Source: Enterobacter sp. Ag1
Lineage (GTDB): Bacteria; Pseudomonadota; Gammaproteobacteria; Enterobacterales; Enterobacteriaceae
Assembly: GCA_000277545.1 (NCBI GenBank)
Contig: AKXM01000027.1
Span: forward strand, 1-64,000
DNA length: 64,000 nucleotides
Reading direction: 5' to 3'
The position numbers and the translations under genes were made by a program. This document shows, piece after piece, positions 17,034-26,280 of the stretch. Every line of letters starts with the position of its first letter. Positions within the stretch are counted from its first letter, which is position 1. The notes under the pieces were generated by a model, which was given only the letters and a program-made list of their open reading frames with translations, was not told the origin of the DNA and did no database searches.

Positions 17034-18281
17034 CTAAGGTAATGCAATCAACCTGGGCGTAATGAACACGACCAATTCCCGACGTTGGTGCTTTTTCCCG
17101 TCGTGCCGGAACAATTGGCCGATAAAAGGAATATTTCCCAGTAAAGGAACGCTATCTCTGGTGTGGTTGTTCTGCTGCTGGAAGATTCCGCCTAACGCCA
17201 GCGTCTCACCGTCCTTCACCTCGACCTGCGTTTCAATCTCTTGCTTATCAATGGCGAGGGCTTCCCCATCTGCGTGCTGGATGCTGCGTCCTGGCATATT
17301 TTGACTGATGCGAAGCTGCAGGCGAATGGTTCCGTGGTGACTTATCGTCGGCATGACTTCCATACCTAACACCGCCTCCTTAAATTCCACCGACGTGGCT
17401 TCATTCTTGCCATTAGAGACTTGATACGGAATTTCAGTACCCTGCTTGATGCTGGCAGACTGTTGGTGTGCGACCAGTAAGCGTGGGCTGGCGATGATTT
17501 CCAGCTGTTGCTGCTGCTCCAGCGCACTGAGCTCAAGCTCAAGCATACGGCCGTTGATCCGGCCAATATTAAACCCTACCGTTGTGGTTGCCGCGTTTAC
17601 GGCTAACTCACTTGAGACAGTAGTGGTTTGGTATAACCCGGATGCCGTCTCACCTACCGGGGCGCTCCACTTCACGCCAAGCTCTCGCAGCTTATCCTGG
17701 TTGATGGTGACAATATGCGCGGACAGCTCGACCTGCCCCATCGAAACATCCATATCTTTAATCCAGGCCGCAACACGCTTTTGCGCCTGCTGGCTGTCGC
17801 GCACCACCAGCCGGTTTGTGCGTTTATCCACGGTAATGCCGCCCCTGGGTCCAAGTAGTTTTTCTTCATTAGCTTTGATCCCCGCGGCAAGGTCGGCAAC
17901 TTCAGCATATCGCGGCGTATAAACCGCTTGTACCAGCGGCTGCTCAAGCGCTTTTTGCTTACGAGCGGCCTCTTGCTGAGCGCGCCGTTGCGCCGGATCC
18001 TGTTTCTGCTGGATTTGAAGAATATTGCCCGTCTTCGACGAAGTCAGGTTTGCTAATCTGAGTACCTGCTGGAAAGCCTGCTCCCACGACACATCGGCCA
18101 AACGTAGCGAGAGATTCCCCGTCACCTCAGGCGCAATCATCACGTTAAAGCTTTGCTGCTCGGCCAGCGCCTGCAATACCTGTACGACAGGCGTTTCATC
18201 TAGCGTCAGAGTGACGCGATTATTCGTCCACGCCGTCAGGGGCATCAGCATCAGTACGCCTGCCACGATGTGCCTTATCAT
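17034..18281 (-). CDS. hofQ: HofQ, outer-membrane secretin (PilQ/ComE-like)
   Basis: A 415-residue secretin. It has a signal peptide (MIRHIVAGVLMLMPLTAW), then a short N-domain with the STN/N0-type VVQVLQALAEQQSFNVMIAP. The C-terminal secretin core begins around residue 235 (VGFNIGRINGRMLELELSAL) and includes IIASPRLLVAHQQSASIKQG and the closing VPLLGNIPFIGQLFRHDG, RRELVVFITPRL. Homologues form the outer-membrane pore for DNA uptake or type IV pili. In E. coli the hof set supports use of DNA as a nutrient. It is the last gene of hofM-N-O-P-Q. Its signal-peptide region overlaps the 3' end of hofP by 62 bp in another frame. Confidence 0.92.
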   Translation of the reverse strand: MIRHIVAGVLMLMPLTAWTNNRVTLTLDETPVVQVLQALAEQQSFNVMIAPEVTGNLSLRLADVSWEQAFQQVLRLANLTSSKTGNILQIQQKQDPAQRRAQQEAARKQKALEQPLVQAVYTPRYAEVADLAAGIKANEEKLLGPRGGITVDKRTNRLVVRDSQQAQKRVAAWIKDMDVSMGQVELSAHIVTINQDKLRELGVKWSAPVGETASGLYQTTTVSSELAVNAATTTVGFNIGRINGRMLELELSALEQQQQLEIIASPRLLVAHQQSASIKQGTEIPYQVSNGKNEATSVEFKEAVLGMEVMPTISHHGTIRLQLRISQNMPGRSIQHADGEALAIDKQEIETQVEVKDGETLALGGIFQQQNNHTRDSVPLLGNIPFIGQLFRHDGKKHQRRELVVFITPRLIALP

Positions 18282-18612
18282 TGACTCTTCCCTCTATTTT
18301 CCAGTGGTAGTAGCGTCCTTCGCAGGCGCCGGTGAGCGAAGCTCTCAGCTGCCGCTCAAGAAGCGTGGTCACCTGCACACCAGGCTCCAGAAACAAACCT
18401 TCTTTTACCCTTTGCCAGCGTTTCCCCGAGGATTGCATTAAGGCAAGACTTTCTGCAGAGCCAGTCGGGTAAAACACGCCGCGTAACTGCCAGCCATCAA
18501 GCCGCTTAAGCAGCGCTTCACAGGGTGATACGGGTAAAAGAAAAGGATTACGCGGTGACGACTGCAGAGGCGAGCTGAGTGCGGCCAGTAACATCCAACT
18601 AGCGGCTTTCAT
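18220..18612 (-). CDS. hofP: HofP, PilP-like accessory protein
   Basis: About 130 residues from the ATG at 18612. The start is chosen because it gives a plausible signal peptide (MKAASWMLLAALSSPLQS) and a short overlap with hofO. An upstream in-frame codon at 18660 would add 16 charged residues. The protein corresponds to HofP, the PilP counterpart that would link inner-membrane HofN/HofO to the secretin. Cysteines at PVSPCEALLKRL and GACEGRYYHW could form a disulfide. Poorly conserved family, identified mainly by position. The 3' end overlaps hofQ by 62 bp. Confidence 0.8.
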   Translation of the reverse strand: MKAASWMLLAALSSPLQSSPRNPFLLPVSPCEALLKRLDGWQLRGVFYPTGSAESLALMQSSGKRWQRVKEGLFLEPGVQVTTLLERQLRASLTGACEGRYYHWKIEGRVNDKAHRGRRTDADAPDGVDE

Positions 18613-19078
18613 CGATAAACTCCAGAGTGAGCAAAACCCGCACTTTTTCCCCGGCCTCACTCAAGATAAACGCCGGTATCTTCAGGCTTGAATAGCTGGT
18701 CAGTTCCTTAAAAAGGGGCGGAACGTTGGGCCAGGGAAGCAGCATTTCCAACACAGAATGTCGCGGTTCAGGCCGCCACATCACCAGTCTCCCGCCGGAC
18801 CGTTTTGCCGCAGCCATGGCAGAAAACGTCTCCAGCGGCACCGCATCAGGCAGCGGCTCTGGTTTCGGCAAAACGGCAATTTTCCGCTGCTGCGAGAGCA
18901 CATGCTGCCAGCGCTGCTGGTTGTGCTGTTCCTTCACCTGCAATTCCTGTCGCAGGGGCCAAACCAGCAGCCATAAGCAGGCTAAAGCGGTTAATAACAG
19001 ACACACCAACAGGCTCAACACCCGATATGCAACATGCCCGTCAATGAGGCGCTCCAGGTTACTGAGCATGCTCGCCAT
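18599..19078 (-). CDS. hofO: HofO, PilO-like inner-membrane protein
   Basis: A 159-residue protein with one N-terminal membrane helix (about residues 20-43, LSLLVCLLLTALACLWLLVW). A coiled-coil-prone stretch follows (LRQELQVKEQHNQQRWQHVL), then a small periplasmic domain, which is the PilO layout. An alternative ATG at 19069 would shorten the overlap with hofN from 20 to 11 bp and give 156 residues. It probably dimerises with HofN on the periplasmic side. Assignment rests on topology and on the hofMNOPQ order. Confidence 0.82.
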   Translation of the reverse strand: MASMLSNLERLIDGHVAYRVLSLLVCLLLTALACLWLLVWPLRQELQVKEQHNQQRWQHVLSQQRKIAVLPKPEPLPDAVPLETFSAMAAAKRSGGRLVMWRPEPRHSVLEMLLPWPNVPPLFKELTSYSSLKIPAFILSEAGEKVRVLLTLEFIDESR

Positions 19079-19607
19079 CCGGGGTGTTTAAGATGAAGGT
19101 AAAGACCAGACCTTTGTGTTTTTCATCGCGCAACTCACCGGGCTTGACCTTAAACGCCCCGGGTAAATCAGCCAGAACTGCTTCAACCTGCACCAGTTCC
19201 CGTGCATCTCCCGCTACGCCAGAGATGGTTGCGCTTTCATTTTGCCAGCTAACACTCTGCAGCCAGCTGTTTTCGGGCAAGCGTGAGGCCAGCATATTCA
19301 GCACGTTTTCCCAACGTGAAATGTTGCCTTTCCGCATCCCCTCCGCCTGCAATATCGCCCACCGCTGCTGGTTATCTTTCAACTCTGTTAGCTGACGTGA
19401 TAACAGCGTCTTCAGGGCGGATTCCTGCACCTCATATTGGGTTGACTGGGCCTGTTGCCAGCGCACTTTCATGGCGAGAAACTGAGTCCAGAGCAGCATC
19501 AGCCCCATCATTAAAAGCACGCCACATATGAGAAGGCTGCCCCAAAGTTTTAGCCGATGACGGCGTTTTAACGGCCGCCATGGCAGAAGGTTCATCAGCG
19601 GCATCAT
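19059..19607 (-). CDS. hofN: HofN, PilN-like inner-membrane protein
   Basis: A 182-residue bitopic protein beginning with the PilN-type cytoplasmic motif INLLPWR (here MNLLPWRPLKRRHR), which in pilus systems binds PilM. A membrane helix follows at about 22-43, then a coiled coil (VRWQQAQSTQYEVQESALKT) and a ferredoxin-like periplasmic domain. The first ATG overlaps the hofM stop by one base (TAATG), showing translational coupling. A second ATG lies immediately after it. Confidence 0.87.
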   Translation of the reverse strand: MMPLMNLLPWRPLKRRHRLKLWGSLLICGVLLMMGLMLLWTQFLAMKVRWQQAQSTQYEVQESALKTLLSRQLTELKDNQQRWAILQAEGMRKGNISRWENVLNMLASRLPENSWLQSVSWQNESATISGVAGDARELVQVEAVLADLPGAFKVKPGELRDEKHKGLVFTFILNTPDGEHAQ

Positions 19608-20422
19608 TAGCGTTCGGCTCCCAGAGCGAGCCCCAAAGCGAGCGTGTAAAGCCCGCCATGACGCGGCAACGGCGGCTGCTGGCGGACAAGGGGTTGCCAG
19701 GCATTTAGCCTTTCTGCTTCGGCAGGCCAGGAGCGCCCGGCATCGGCATGGCTAAAGGCAATTTCGTCGGCGCTGGCCTCCAACTGCTGACATAGAGCCG
19801 GGAAATCCACTGTCTGCCGTTTATCCAGCCAGCCGGAACGTTTGCGGTTATTGACTGATGCCCACAGCCAGTAGCCCGGCTCTTCATGAACCAGAAAACG
19901 ACAATGCGCTGGATAACAATTCTGAGGCAAGGCGCTCAGAATTTTGTCTCCCGGCGTTATCGTCCGGGGAAAGAGATTCATGCTGGCAAAAATGGCCTGC
20001 AATGCAGCAATATCCGCCTGTTTCGCCGCCGTCACGGAAAATGACGAATCATCCTCCAGGTAGTCGTAGCAAAGTTGTTCCGAGGGCATTTGCAACTGGC
20101 GAGCCGTTGCACCCGAGATATACTTCTCTTGAGCCGATTCCTGTAACCGCTGGGGAGGCCTGGGAACCTGGCGTTGCAAAGCCCTCTGTGCAGGAAACCC
20201 AACCCGCAGATGATGGCGCACGGGGATTTCTTTACGCCATGCGGCAAGTACCTCGCGCAGTGTGTCCAGTTCGGGTAACATGCCGTCCGCAAGTGTTTGT
20301 TTCGGGAAAGGTAAATGCCACCAATGGCGCAACTGCCACCCTTGCCGGTGCCACTGTACGGCTGCGGCACGTATGCCCTCCGCCTGAATATCCAGGCCAA
20401 TCCGCCAACCAGGAAACATCAT
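19607..20422 (-). CDS. hofM: HofM, PilM-like actin-fold protein
   Basis: A 271-residue cytoplasmic protein of the PilM type, expected to bind the HofN tail at the inner membrane. The N-terminus IGLDIQAEGIRAAAVQWHRQ has the start of an actin-like fold. The middle contains FSVTAAKQADIAALQAIFAS and the end is a conserved-looking ALGLALGAER. It is a little longer than E. coli HofM. First gene of the hof operon. AAGGAG lies 9 bases before the ATG. It is divergent from mrcA across a 139-bp gap. I found no clear CRP-S (TGCGA-N6-TCGCA) site there. Confidence 0.85.
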   Translation of the reverse strand: MMFPGWRIGLDIQAEGIRAAAVQWHRQGWQLRHWWHLPFPKQTLADGMLPELDTLREVLAAWRKEIPVRHHLRVGFPAQRALQRQVPRPPQRLQESAQEKYISGATARQLQMPSEQLCYDYLEDDSSFSVTAAKQADIAALQAIFASMNLFPRTITPGDKILSALPQNCYPAHCRFLVHEEPGYWLWASVNNRKRSGWLDKRQTVDFPALCQQLEASADEIAFSHADAGRSWPAEAERLNAWQPLVRQQPPLPRHGGLYTLALGLALGAER

Positions 20423-20561
20423 GGTTTCGATCTCCTTATCCGGATGATAAACAGCCCTGACCCCGAAACAGTAACGGGTATATCAAAGCTCCTGGCTTGC
20501 CTTTATACTACCGCGCGGTTGTTTAGAAACTGCCCAATTGAAACCTGATGGGAAATTTAAG

Positions 20562-23114
20562 GTGAAGTTCGTAAAGTATTTATTAATCCTTGCAGTCTGT
20601 TGCGTTCTGCTGGGAGCTGGCTCGATTTACGGTTTATACAAATACATCGAGCCCCAGCTGCCCGACGTGGCGACATTGAGAGATGTGCGACTGCAGATTC
20701 CAATGCAGGTTTACAGCGCTGACGGCGAGCTTATTGCTCAGTACGGCGAAAAACGCCGTATTCCACTGACCCTGAACCAGATCCCTCCGGTGATGGTAAA
20801 AGCGTTTATCGCAACAGAAGACAGCCGCTTTTATGAGCACCACGGCGTTGACCCGGTGGGCATCTTCCGTGCTGCAAGCGTAGCGCTGTTCTCAGGCCAT
20901 GCTTCTCAGGGCGCAAGTACCATTACGCAGCAGTTGGCGCGTAACTTCTTCCTGAGCCCCGAACGCACCCTGATGCGTAAAATTAAGGAAGCGTTTCTTG
21001 CGGTTCGCATTGAACAGATGCTGAACAAAGACGAGATCCTTGAACTCTACCTGAACAAAATCTACCTCGGTTACCGCGCCTATGGCGTCGGCGCTGCCGC
21101 TCAGGTTTACTTCGGCAAAACGGTCGATCAGCTGACCCTGAGCGAGATGGCGGTGATTGCCGGGCTGCCTAAAGCGCCGTCAACGTTTAACCCGCTGTAC
21201 TCCATGGATCGTTCAACGGCACGCCGTAACGTGGTGCTGTCGCGCATGCTGAGCGAAGGTTACATCAGCCAAAGCCAGTACGATGAAGCACGTAGTCAGC
21301 CGATTGACGCCAGCTATCACACGCCTGAAATCGCCTTCTCCGCGCCATATCTTTCAGAGCTGGTGCGTCAGGACATGGTCGCCCGCTACGGCGATAAAGC
21401 CTACGAAGATGGCTACAAGGTTTACACCACGCTGAGCCGTAAAATTCAGCAGGGTGCCCAGGATGCCGTCCGCAACAACGTCATGGCCTACGACATGCGC
21501 CATGGCTACCGCGGCCCATCTAATGTGCTGTGGAAAGTGGGAGAAAGCGCCTGGGATAAGAAAAAAATCACCGATTCGCTGAAAAGCCTTCCGGTTTATG
21601 GCCCGCTCTTCCCGGCGGTTGTCACCCGCGCCGTACCTGATGAAGCCACGGCCATGCTGGCCGACGGCAGCTCTGTTTCACTGAGTATGGAAGGCATGCG
21701 CTGGGCGCGTCCGTATCGTTCCGACACCGCGCAAGGCGCTACGCCACGCAAAGTAACGGACGTGGTACAGGCCGGACAGCAGATTTGGGTACGCAAGGTG
21801 GACGATGCCTGGTGGCTTAGCCAGGTGCCCGACGTTAACTCGGCGCTGGTTTCACTCAATCCACACGATGGCGCCGTGCTGGCGCTGGTCGGCGGTTTTG
21901 ACTTCAACCAAAGCAAGTTCAACCGTGCGACCCAGGCGCTGCGTCAGGTAGGGTCAAACATCAAACCTTTCCTGTATACCGCAGCCATGGACAAAGGCCT
22001 GACGCTGGCAAGCATTCTTAATGACGTGCCTATTTCACGCTGGGATGCCGGGGCAGGCTCCGACTGGCGGCCGAAGAACTCTCCGGCCCAATACGCCGGG
22101 CCGATTCGTCTGCGTCAGGGGCTGGGCCAGTCCAAGAACGTAGTGATGGTACGTGCGATGCGGGCGATGGGCGTCGATTATGCCGCAGAATATCTGCAGC
22201 GCTTTGGCTTCCCTGCAGCAAATATTGTGCATACCGAATCGCTGGCCCTGGGCTCCGCCTCATTTACGCCAATGCAGGTTGCTCGCGGTTACTCCGTCAT
22301 GGCAAACGGCGGCTTCCTGGTTGACCCTTACTACATCACCAAAATCGTCGACGACGCGGGTAATACCGTGTTTGAGACCAGGCCTAAGGTTGCCTGTGCC
22401 AGCTGCGATATTCCGGTCATTTACGGCGATACGCCAAAATCAACGGTACTGGAAAACCAGGACGTAGAAGACGTTGCCGTTTCGCAAACGCCGCAAAACA
22501 GCAGCGTACCGATGCCTCAACTGGAGCAAGCTAACCGCGGTCTGGTGGCAAAAGCACAGGGCGAGGAGTATGCGCCACACGTGATCAACACGCCGCTGTC
22601 TTTCCTGATCAAAAGTGCGCTTAACAGCAACATTTATGGTGAGCCGGGCTGGCAGGGAACCGGCTGGCGAGCAGGCCGTGATTTGAAGCGTAAGGATATC
22701 GGCGGCAAAACCGGAACAACCAACAGTTCGAAAGATGCCTGGTTCTCCGGTTACGGCCCGGGCGTGGTCACGTCAGTCTGGATTGGCTTTGACGACCATC
22801 GCCGCGACCTTGGCCGCACCACGGCTTCAGGCGCGATTAAAGATCAGATCTCCGGCTACGAAGGCGGCGCGAAGAGCGCCCAGCCCGCCTGGGATGATTT
22901 CATGAAAATCGCGCTGGCGGGTGTGCCAGAAGAGCCGATGACGCCACCACCGGGTATCGTGACTGTCAATATTGATCGCAGTACCGGGCAGTTAGCCAAC
23001 GGCGGCAACAGTCGTGAAGAGTATTTCATCGAAGGTACGCAGCCTACGCAACAGGCCGTGCATGAAGTAGGCACGACGCTTATCGATAACGGGGAAGAGC
23101 ACGAGCTGTTCTAA
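20562..23114 (+). CDS. mrcA: Penicillin-binding protein 1A (bifunctional peptidoglycan synthase)
   Basis: An 850-residue class A PBP anchored in the inner membrane, polymerising glycan strands and cross-linking peptides. I chose GTG at 20562, which gives MKFVKYLLILAVCC and the exact family length. A TTG at 20538 would add eight unlikely residues. The membrane helix is residues 5-27. The glycosyltransferase GT51 domain has the catalytic Glu in FIATEDSRFYEHHG and QGASTITQQLARN. The transpeptidase has GSNIKPFLYTA (active serine), SKN in GQSKNVVMVRA and KTGTTNSSKD. An OB-like insertion lies between the domains. A strong terminator follows. Confidence 0.97.
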   Translation: MKFVKYLLILAVCCVLLGAGSIYGLYKYIEPQLPDVATLRDVRLQIPMQVYSADGELIAQYGEKRRIPLTLNQIPPVMVKAFIATEDSRFYEHHGVDPVGIFRAASVALFSGHASQGASTITQQLARNFFLSPERTLMRKIKEAFLAVRIEQMLNKDEILELYLNKIYLGYRAYGVGAAAQVYFGKTVDQLTLSEMAVIAGLPKAPSTFNPLYSMDRSTARRNVVLSRMLSEGYISQSQYDEARSQPIDASYHTPEIAFSAPYLSELVRQDMVARYGDKAYEDGYKVYTTLSRKIQQGAQDAVRNNVMAYDMRHGYRGPSNVLWKVGESAWDKKKITDSLKSLPVYGPLFPAVVTRAVPDEATAMLADGSSVSLSMEGMRWARPYRSDTAQGATPRKVTDVVQAGQQIWVRKVDDAWWLSQVPDVNSALVSLNPHDGAVLALVGGFDFNQSKFNRATQALRQVGSNIKPFLYTAAMDKGLTLASILNDVPISRWDAGAGSDWRPKNSPAQYAGPIRLRQGLGQSKNVVMVRAMRAMGVDYAAEYLQRFGFPAANIVHTESLALGSASFTPMQVARGYSVMANGGFLVDPYYITKIVDDAGNTVFETRPKVACASCDIPVIYGDTPKSTVLENQDVEDVAVSQTPQNSSVPMPQLEQANRGLVAKAQGEEYAPHVINTPLSFLIKSALNSNIYGEPGWQGTGWRAGRDLKRKDIGGKTGTTNSSKDAWFSGYGPGVVTSVWIGFDDHRRDLGRTTASGAIKDQISGYEGGAKSAQPAWDDFMKIALAGVPEEPMTPPPGIVTVNIDRSTGQLANGGNSREEYFIEGTQPTQQAVHEVGTTLIDNGEEHELF

Positions 23115-23130
23115 TCCAACCCAAAATAGT

Positions 23131-23155
23131 AAAGGGCCGCTTAGCGGCCCTTTTT
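23131..23155. terminator. Bidirectional terminator between mrcA and nudE
   Basis: Ten-base-pair stem AAAGGGCCGC / GCGGCCCTTT with loop TTA. T-rich sequence lies on the plus-strand side and A's on the other. It separates the convergent mrcA and nudE. Confidence 0.9.
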
Positions 23156-23168
23156 CATTCTTTAGCGG

Positions 23169-23735
23169 TCAGTCTTTCAGCCTGCCCTGCTGCCTTAACC
23201 ATTCCCGGACAAGGAACAAAGCGCTGACGTTACGCGCCTCGCTGAAATCATCTTCATTGAGCAAATCCATCATGTTCGCCAGCGGCCACCGTACTTGCGG
23301 CAGTTCTTCCGGCTCATCCCCTTCCAGGGATTCGGGATACAGATCTTCCGCAATCACAATGTTCATTTTGCTCGAGAAATAGGACGGGGCCATCGTCAGC
23401 TTTTTCAGAAACGTTAGCCGGTTCGCGCCAAAGCCCACTTCTTCTTTCAGCTCACGGTTAGCGGCCTCAAATACCGTTTCGCCCGGGTCGATCAGCCCTT
23501 TAGAGAACCCAAGTTCATAGGATTCTGTGCCAACCGCGTATTCACGGATTAAGATCAAGTGGCCATCAACAACAGGCACTATCATTACCGCCTCGCGGGA
23601 AGACGGTTTCATGCGTTCGTAGACGCGGCGAACGCCATTGCTAAATTCCAGATCCACCGTTTCGACATTAAACAGCCGCGAACGCGCCACGGTTTCGACA
23701 TTTAAAATCGTTGGTTTTATTAGTGATTTGCTCAT
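23169..23735 (-). CDS. nudE: NudE, ADP-sugar/ADP-compounds Nudix hydrolase
   Basis: A 188-residue Nudix hydrolase. The full Nudix box is visible as GLIDPGETVFEAANRELKEE followed by VGF (residues about 80-102). NudE acts on adenosine(5')triphospho(5')adenosine, ADP-ribose and NADH, releasing AMP. Length is two residues more than E. coli NudE. It stands alone, convergent with mrcA, and its start faces igaA across a 335-bp gap. Confidence 0.94.
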   Translation of the reverse strand: MSKSLIKPTILNVETVARSRLFNVETVDLEFSNGVRRVYERMKPSSREAVMIVPVVDGHLILIREYAVGTESYELGFSKGLIDPGETVFEAANRELKEEVGFGANRLTFLKKLTMAPSYFSSKMNIVIAEDLYPESLEGDEPEELPQVRWPLANMMDLLNEDDFSEARNVSALFLVREWLRQQGRLKD

Positions 23736-24070
23736 GTGGCCGGGTTCAACAGTGAAAGAGGTAAGTTATTGTGCGGTATGCCGCACATATCGTGCAACGA
23801 GCATTGGCTATTATTTACATTTTTGTAACGTTTGGCGCGCTAAAACACGTAATTTTACCCGCTGTCAAGGCAGGTACTATTGAATAGGAATTTACTTGTA
23901 TTTCGGACGAAGTCGCTTTGCTAACATTGTGTTACTGTAAGTCGGTCGCCTTAAAAATAGCTCAAGTTTGCAGCTTTACCTGCCGATAATGACTTCTGAC
24001 TCCTTAACCATTTGAAAGGCCGATCTTTTGCCGAGTTTGATGAAAAAGACGATTGTTTGATGGGGAAAGC
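23736..24070. other. Divergent gap between nudE and igaA
   Basis: A 335-bp AT-rich stretch between divergent genes, presumably holding the promoters of both. No convincing open frame. GGGGAAAGC before the igaA ATG is its ribosome-binding site. I could not assign single promoters reliably and see no repeat of the GC-rich palindrome family here. Confidence 0.5.
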
Positions 24071-26206
24071 ATGAGCACCTTATTATTTCTGTTAGCTGCT
24101 ATGCTGGCCTGCGCACTGATTGCCGGATGGCTGATTTGGCGAAGCCTGAAGCTACGTGCCCAGGTTTCGCACGATCGTTCCTTCTCCGGTGCCACCACGC
24201 GCAAACTAACCCCAGAAGAGCGCGTTGCCGTCGAAAATTACCTCGAGCGTTATTCCCGTTCCCAGGAGCTGATTGGCCCCTCCGGCGCGAGCAATCCACT
24301 GCCAAGACTAACGCTCACCGCGCAAAGCAGTACAGTTTTCTCCCTGACCCGGTCGATCACTCGCTACGGCCTCTCTGCCGATGACGCCAATAAATGGCGT
24401 TATTACCTTGATTCTGTTGAAGTTCACCTCCCGCCGCTCTGGGAGCAGTACATCACCAACGATAACGACGTAGAGCTGATTCGGACGAGCAGCATCCCGC
24501 TGGTGATTTCGCTCAATGGCAATACGCTGCAAAACGATACGCTGGATGTGCAGCAGTACGCCCTGGAAGGCTATTCAGGCACTCAGGCCTCCATTCGCGG
24601 CGAAGAAAGCGAGCAAATCGAGCTGCTAAACATTCGCCAGGAAACTCAGGAAGAGTATTCCCTGAGCCGCCCCGACGGCGTGCGCGAAGCCGCGCTTATT
24701 TGCATCGCTTTTATCATGCTGTTCCTGAGTCTCGTGACGCCGTCGGTGTTCCTGCCCTGGTTAATTGGCGGCGCCGTCCTGCTGATTGCCGCCGGTTTGT
24801 GGGGCCTGTTTGCTCCGCCGGCGAAAACGGCATTGCGCGAGATCCACTGCCTGCGCGGCACACCCAAACGCTGGGGGCTGTTCGGCGAGTCTGACCAGGA
24901 ACAGATGAACAACATCTCCCTGGGCATTATCGATCTGGTGTATCCGCCCCACTGGCAGCCTTTTGTGGCTCAGGATCTGGGGCAGAAAACCGATATTGAT
25001 ATCTATCTTGACCGCCATGTGGTGCGTCAGGGACGTTTCCTTTCACTCCATGATGAAGTGCGTAACTTCCCGCTACAGCACTGGGTGCGTAACCTGCTGG
25101 TTGCCGCCGGCGCGCTGCTGGTCCTGCTGATGATGACTATTTGGGTGCCGCTGGAAATGCCTATCAAGCTTAGCGCCTCATGGTTGAAGGGCGCTCAGTC
25201 CATCGAAGCCACCAGCGTTGAGGAACTCGCCAAATACAAGCTGCAGGTAGGCGATACGCTGAGAGTGAATGGCACGGGGATGTGTAATATTCAAACGCCA
25301 GGCGGTTATCGCTCGCGGCAAAACTTCCCATTCACCCCCTTCGACTGCTCGCAGATCATCTGGAATACCGCCCGCCCTCTGCCCTTGCCGGAGTCCGACA
25401 TCATGGACAAAGCGGTCGCTCTGACCAAAGCCGTCAGCGGGCAAATTCATCCTCAGGGTGGAGAAGGTGACAGCAAAGTTAACCCACAGCTCGCGGACGC
25501 CATTCAGAAATCAGGCATGGTCCTGCTGGATGATTTTGCCGGGATTGTGAAAAAAACCCAGGCGCTGTGTACCGCAGAAGAAGAGTGCGTCCGCCTGAAG
25601 AATGCGCTAGTAAACCTGGGCAACACTAAAGACTGGGATTCCCTGATCAAGCGCGCGGATTCAGGAAAACTGACCGGGGTGAACGTCCTTCTACGGCCAG
25701 TTAGCGCCGAGTCGCTGGATAACCTGGTGGCCACCTCAACCGCACCTTTCTTTATTCGTGAAACCGCCCGCGCCGCACAGGCATTAAATAGCCCTGCTCC
25801 TGGCGGGTACATCATCATCAACGACGAAGGTGGTGATTTCGTGGACCAGCCGCTGCCGCCAATGTCGTTGTATGACTTCCCGGCCCAGGAACAATGGACC
25901 GAATTCCAGCGACTGGCGGAAATGCTGCTGCACACGCCGTTCCACGCCGAAGGGATCATTACCGGCATCTACACGGATGCCAACGGCACACAGCACGTCA
26001 CCCTGCATCGGATCTCAGACACTCATAGCCTCTGGAGCTACATCGGCATTTCTCTGATGCTGATTGCGATGTTGGCCTGCGCCGCGATAAACGGCGTTCT
26101 GGCGGTGACTCGCTATCGCCGTGCCAGTACGAGGCTGGCTGAAATTCAGCGCTATTATGATAGCTGCCTCAACCCCACACTGACTCCGCCTACGCCGCTG
26201 AAGTAG
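24071..26206 (+). CDS. igaA: IgaA (YrfF), inner-membrane repressor of the Rcs phosphorelay
   Basis: A 711-residue polytopic protein, the same length as the E. coli and Salmonella proteins. IgaA holds the RcsC/RcsD/RcsB envelope-stress relay in check by binding RcsD, and the lipoprotein RcsF relieves this. It is essential when the Rcs system is intact. Visible membrane helices are at about residues 3-22, 204-255 (two), 338-360 and 656-678. The large periplasmic part lies between the last two, with cysteines GTGMCNIQTPGG, FDCSQII and LCTAEEECVRL. ATG 24071 is preferred over 24053 for its ribosome-binding site and family length. yrfG follows 74 bp later. Confidence 0.95.
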   Translation: MSTLLFLLAAMLACALIAGWLIWRSLKLRAQVSHDRSFSGATTRKLTPEERVAVENYLERYSRSQELIGPSGASNPLPRLTLTAQSSTVFSLTRSITRYGLSADDANKWRYYLDSVEVHLPPLWEQYITNDNDVELIRTSSIPLVISLNGNTLQNDTLDVQQYALEGYSGTQASIRGEESEQIELLNIRQETQEEYSLSRPDGVREAALICIAFIMLFLSLVTPSVFLPWLIGGAVLLIAAGLWGLFAPPAKTALREIHCLRGTPKRWGLFGESDQEQMNNISLGIIDLVYPPHWQPFVAQDLGQKTDIDIYLDRHVVRQGRFLSLHDEVRNFPLQHWVRNLLVAAGALLVLLMMTIWVPLEMPIKLSASWLKGAQSIEATSVEELAKYKLQVGDTLRVNGTGMCNIQTPGGYRSRQNFPFTPFDCSQIIWNTARPLPLPESDIMDKAVALTKAVSGQIHPQGGEGDSKVNPQLADAIQKSGMVLLDDFAGIVKKTQALCTAEEECVRLKNALVNLGNTKDWDSLIKRADSGKLTGVNVLLRPVSAESLDNLVATSTAPFFIRETARAAQALNSPAPGGYIIINDEGGDFVDQPLPPMSLYDFPAQEQWTEFQRLAEMLLHTPFHAEGIITGIYTDANGTQHVTLHRISDTHSLWSYIGISLMLIAMLACAAINGVLAVTRYRRASTRLAEIQRYYDSCLNPTLTPPTPLK

Positions 26207-26280
26207 CCGCTACGGGTAAACTTTGCGTACCGGGTTGTGCTACCCTGGTACGCTATTTTCCCTCAATCGAGACTAAAGCT

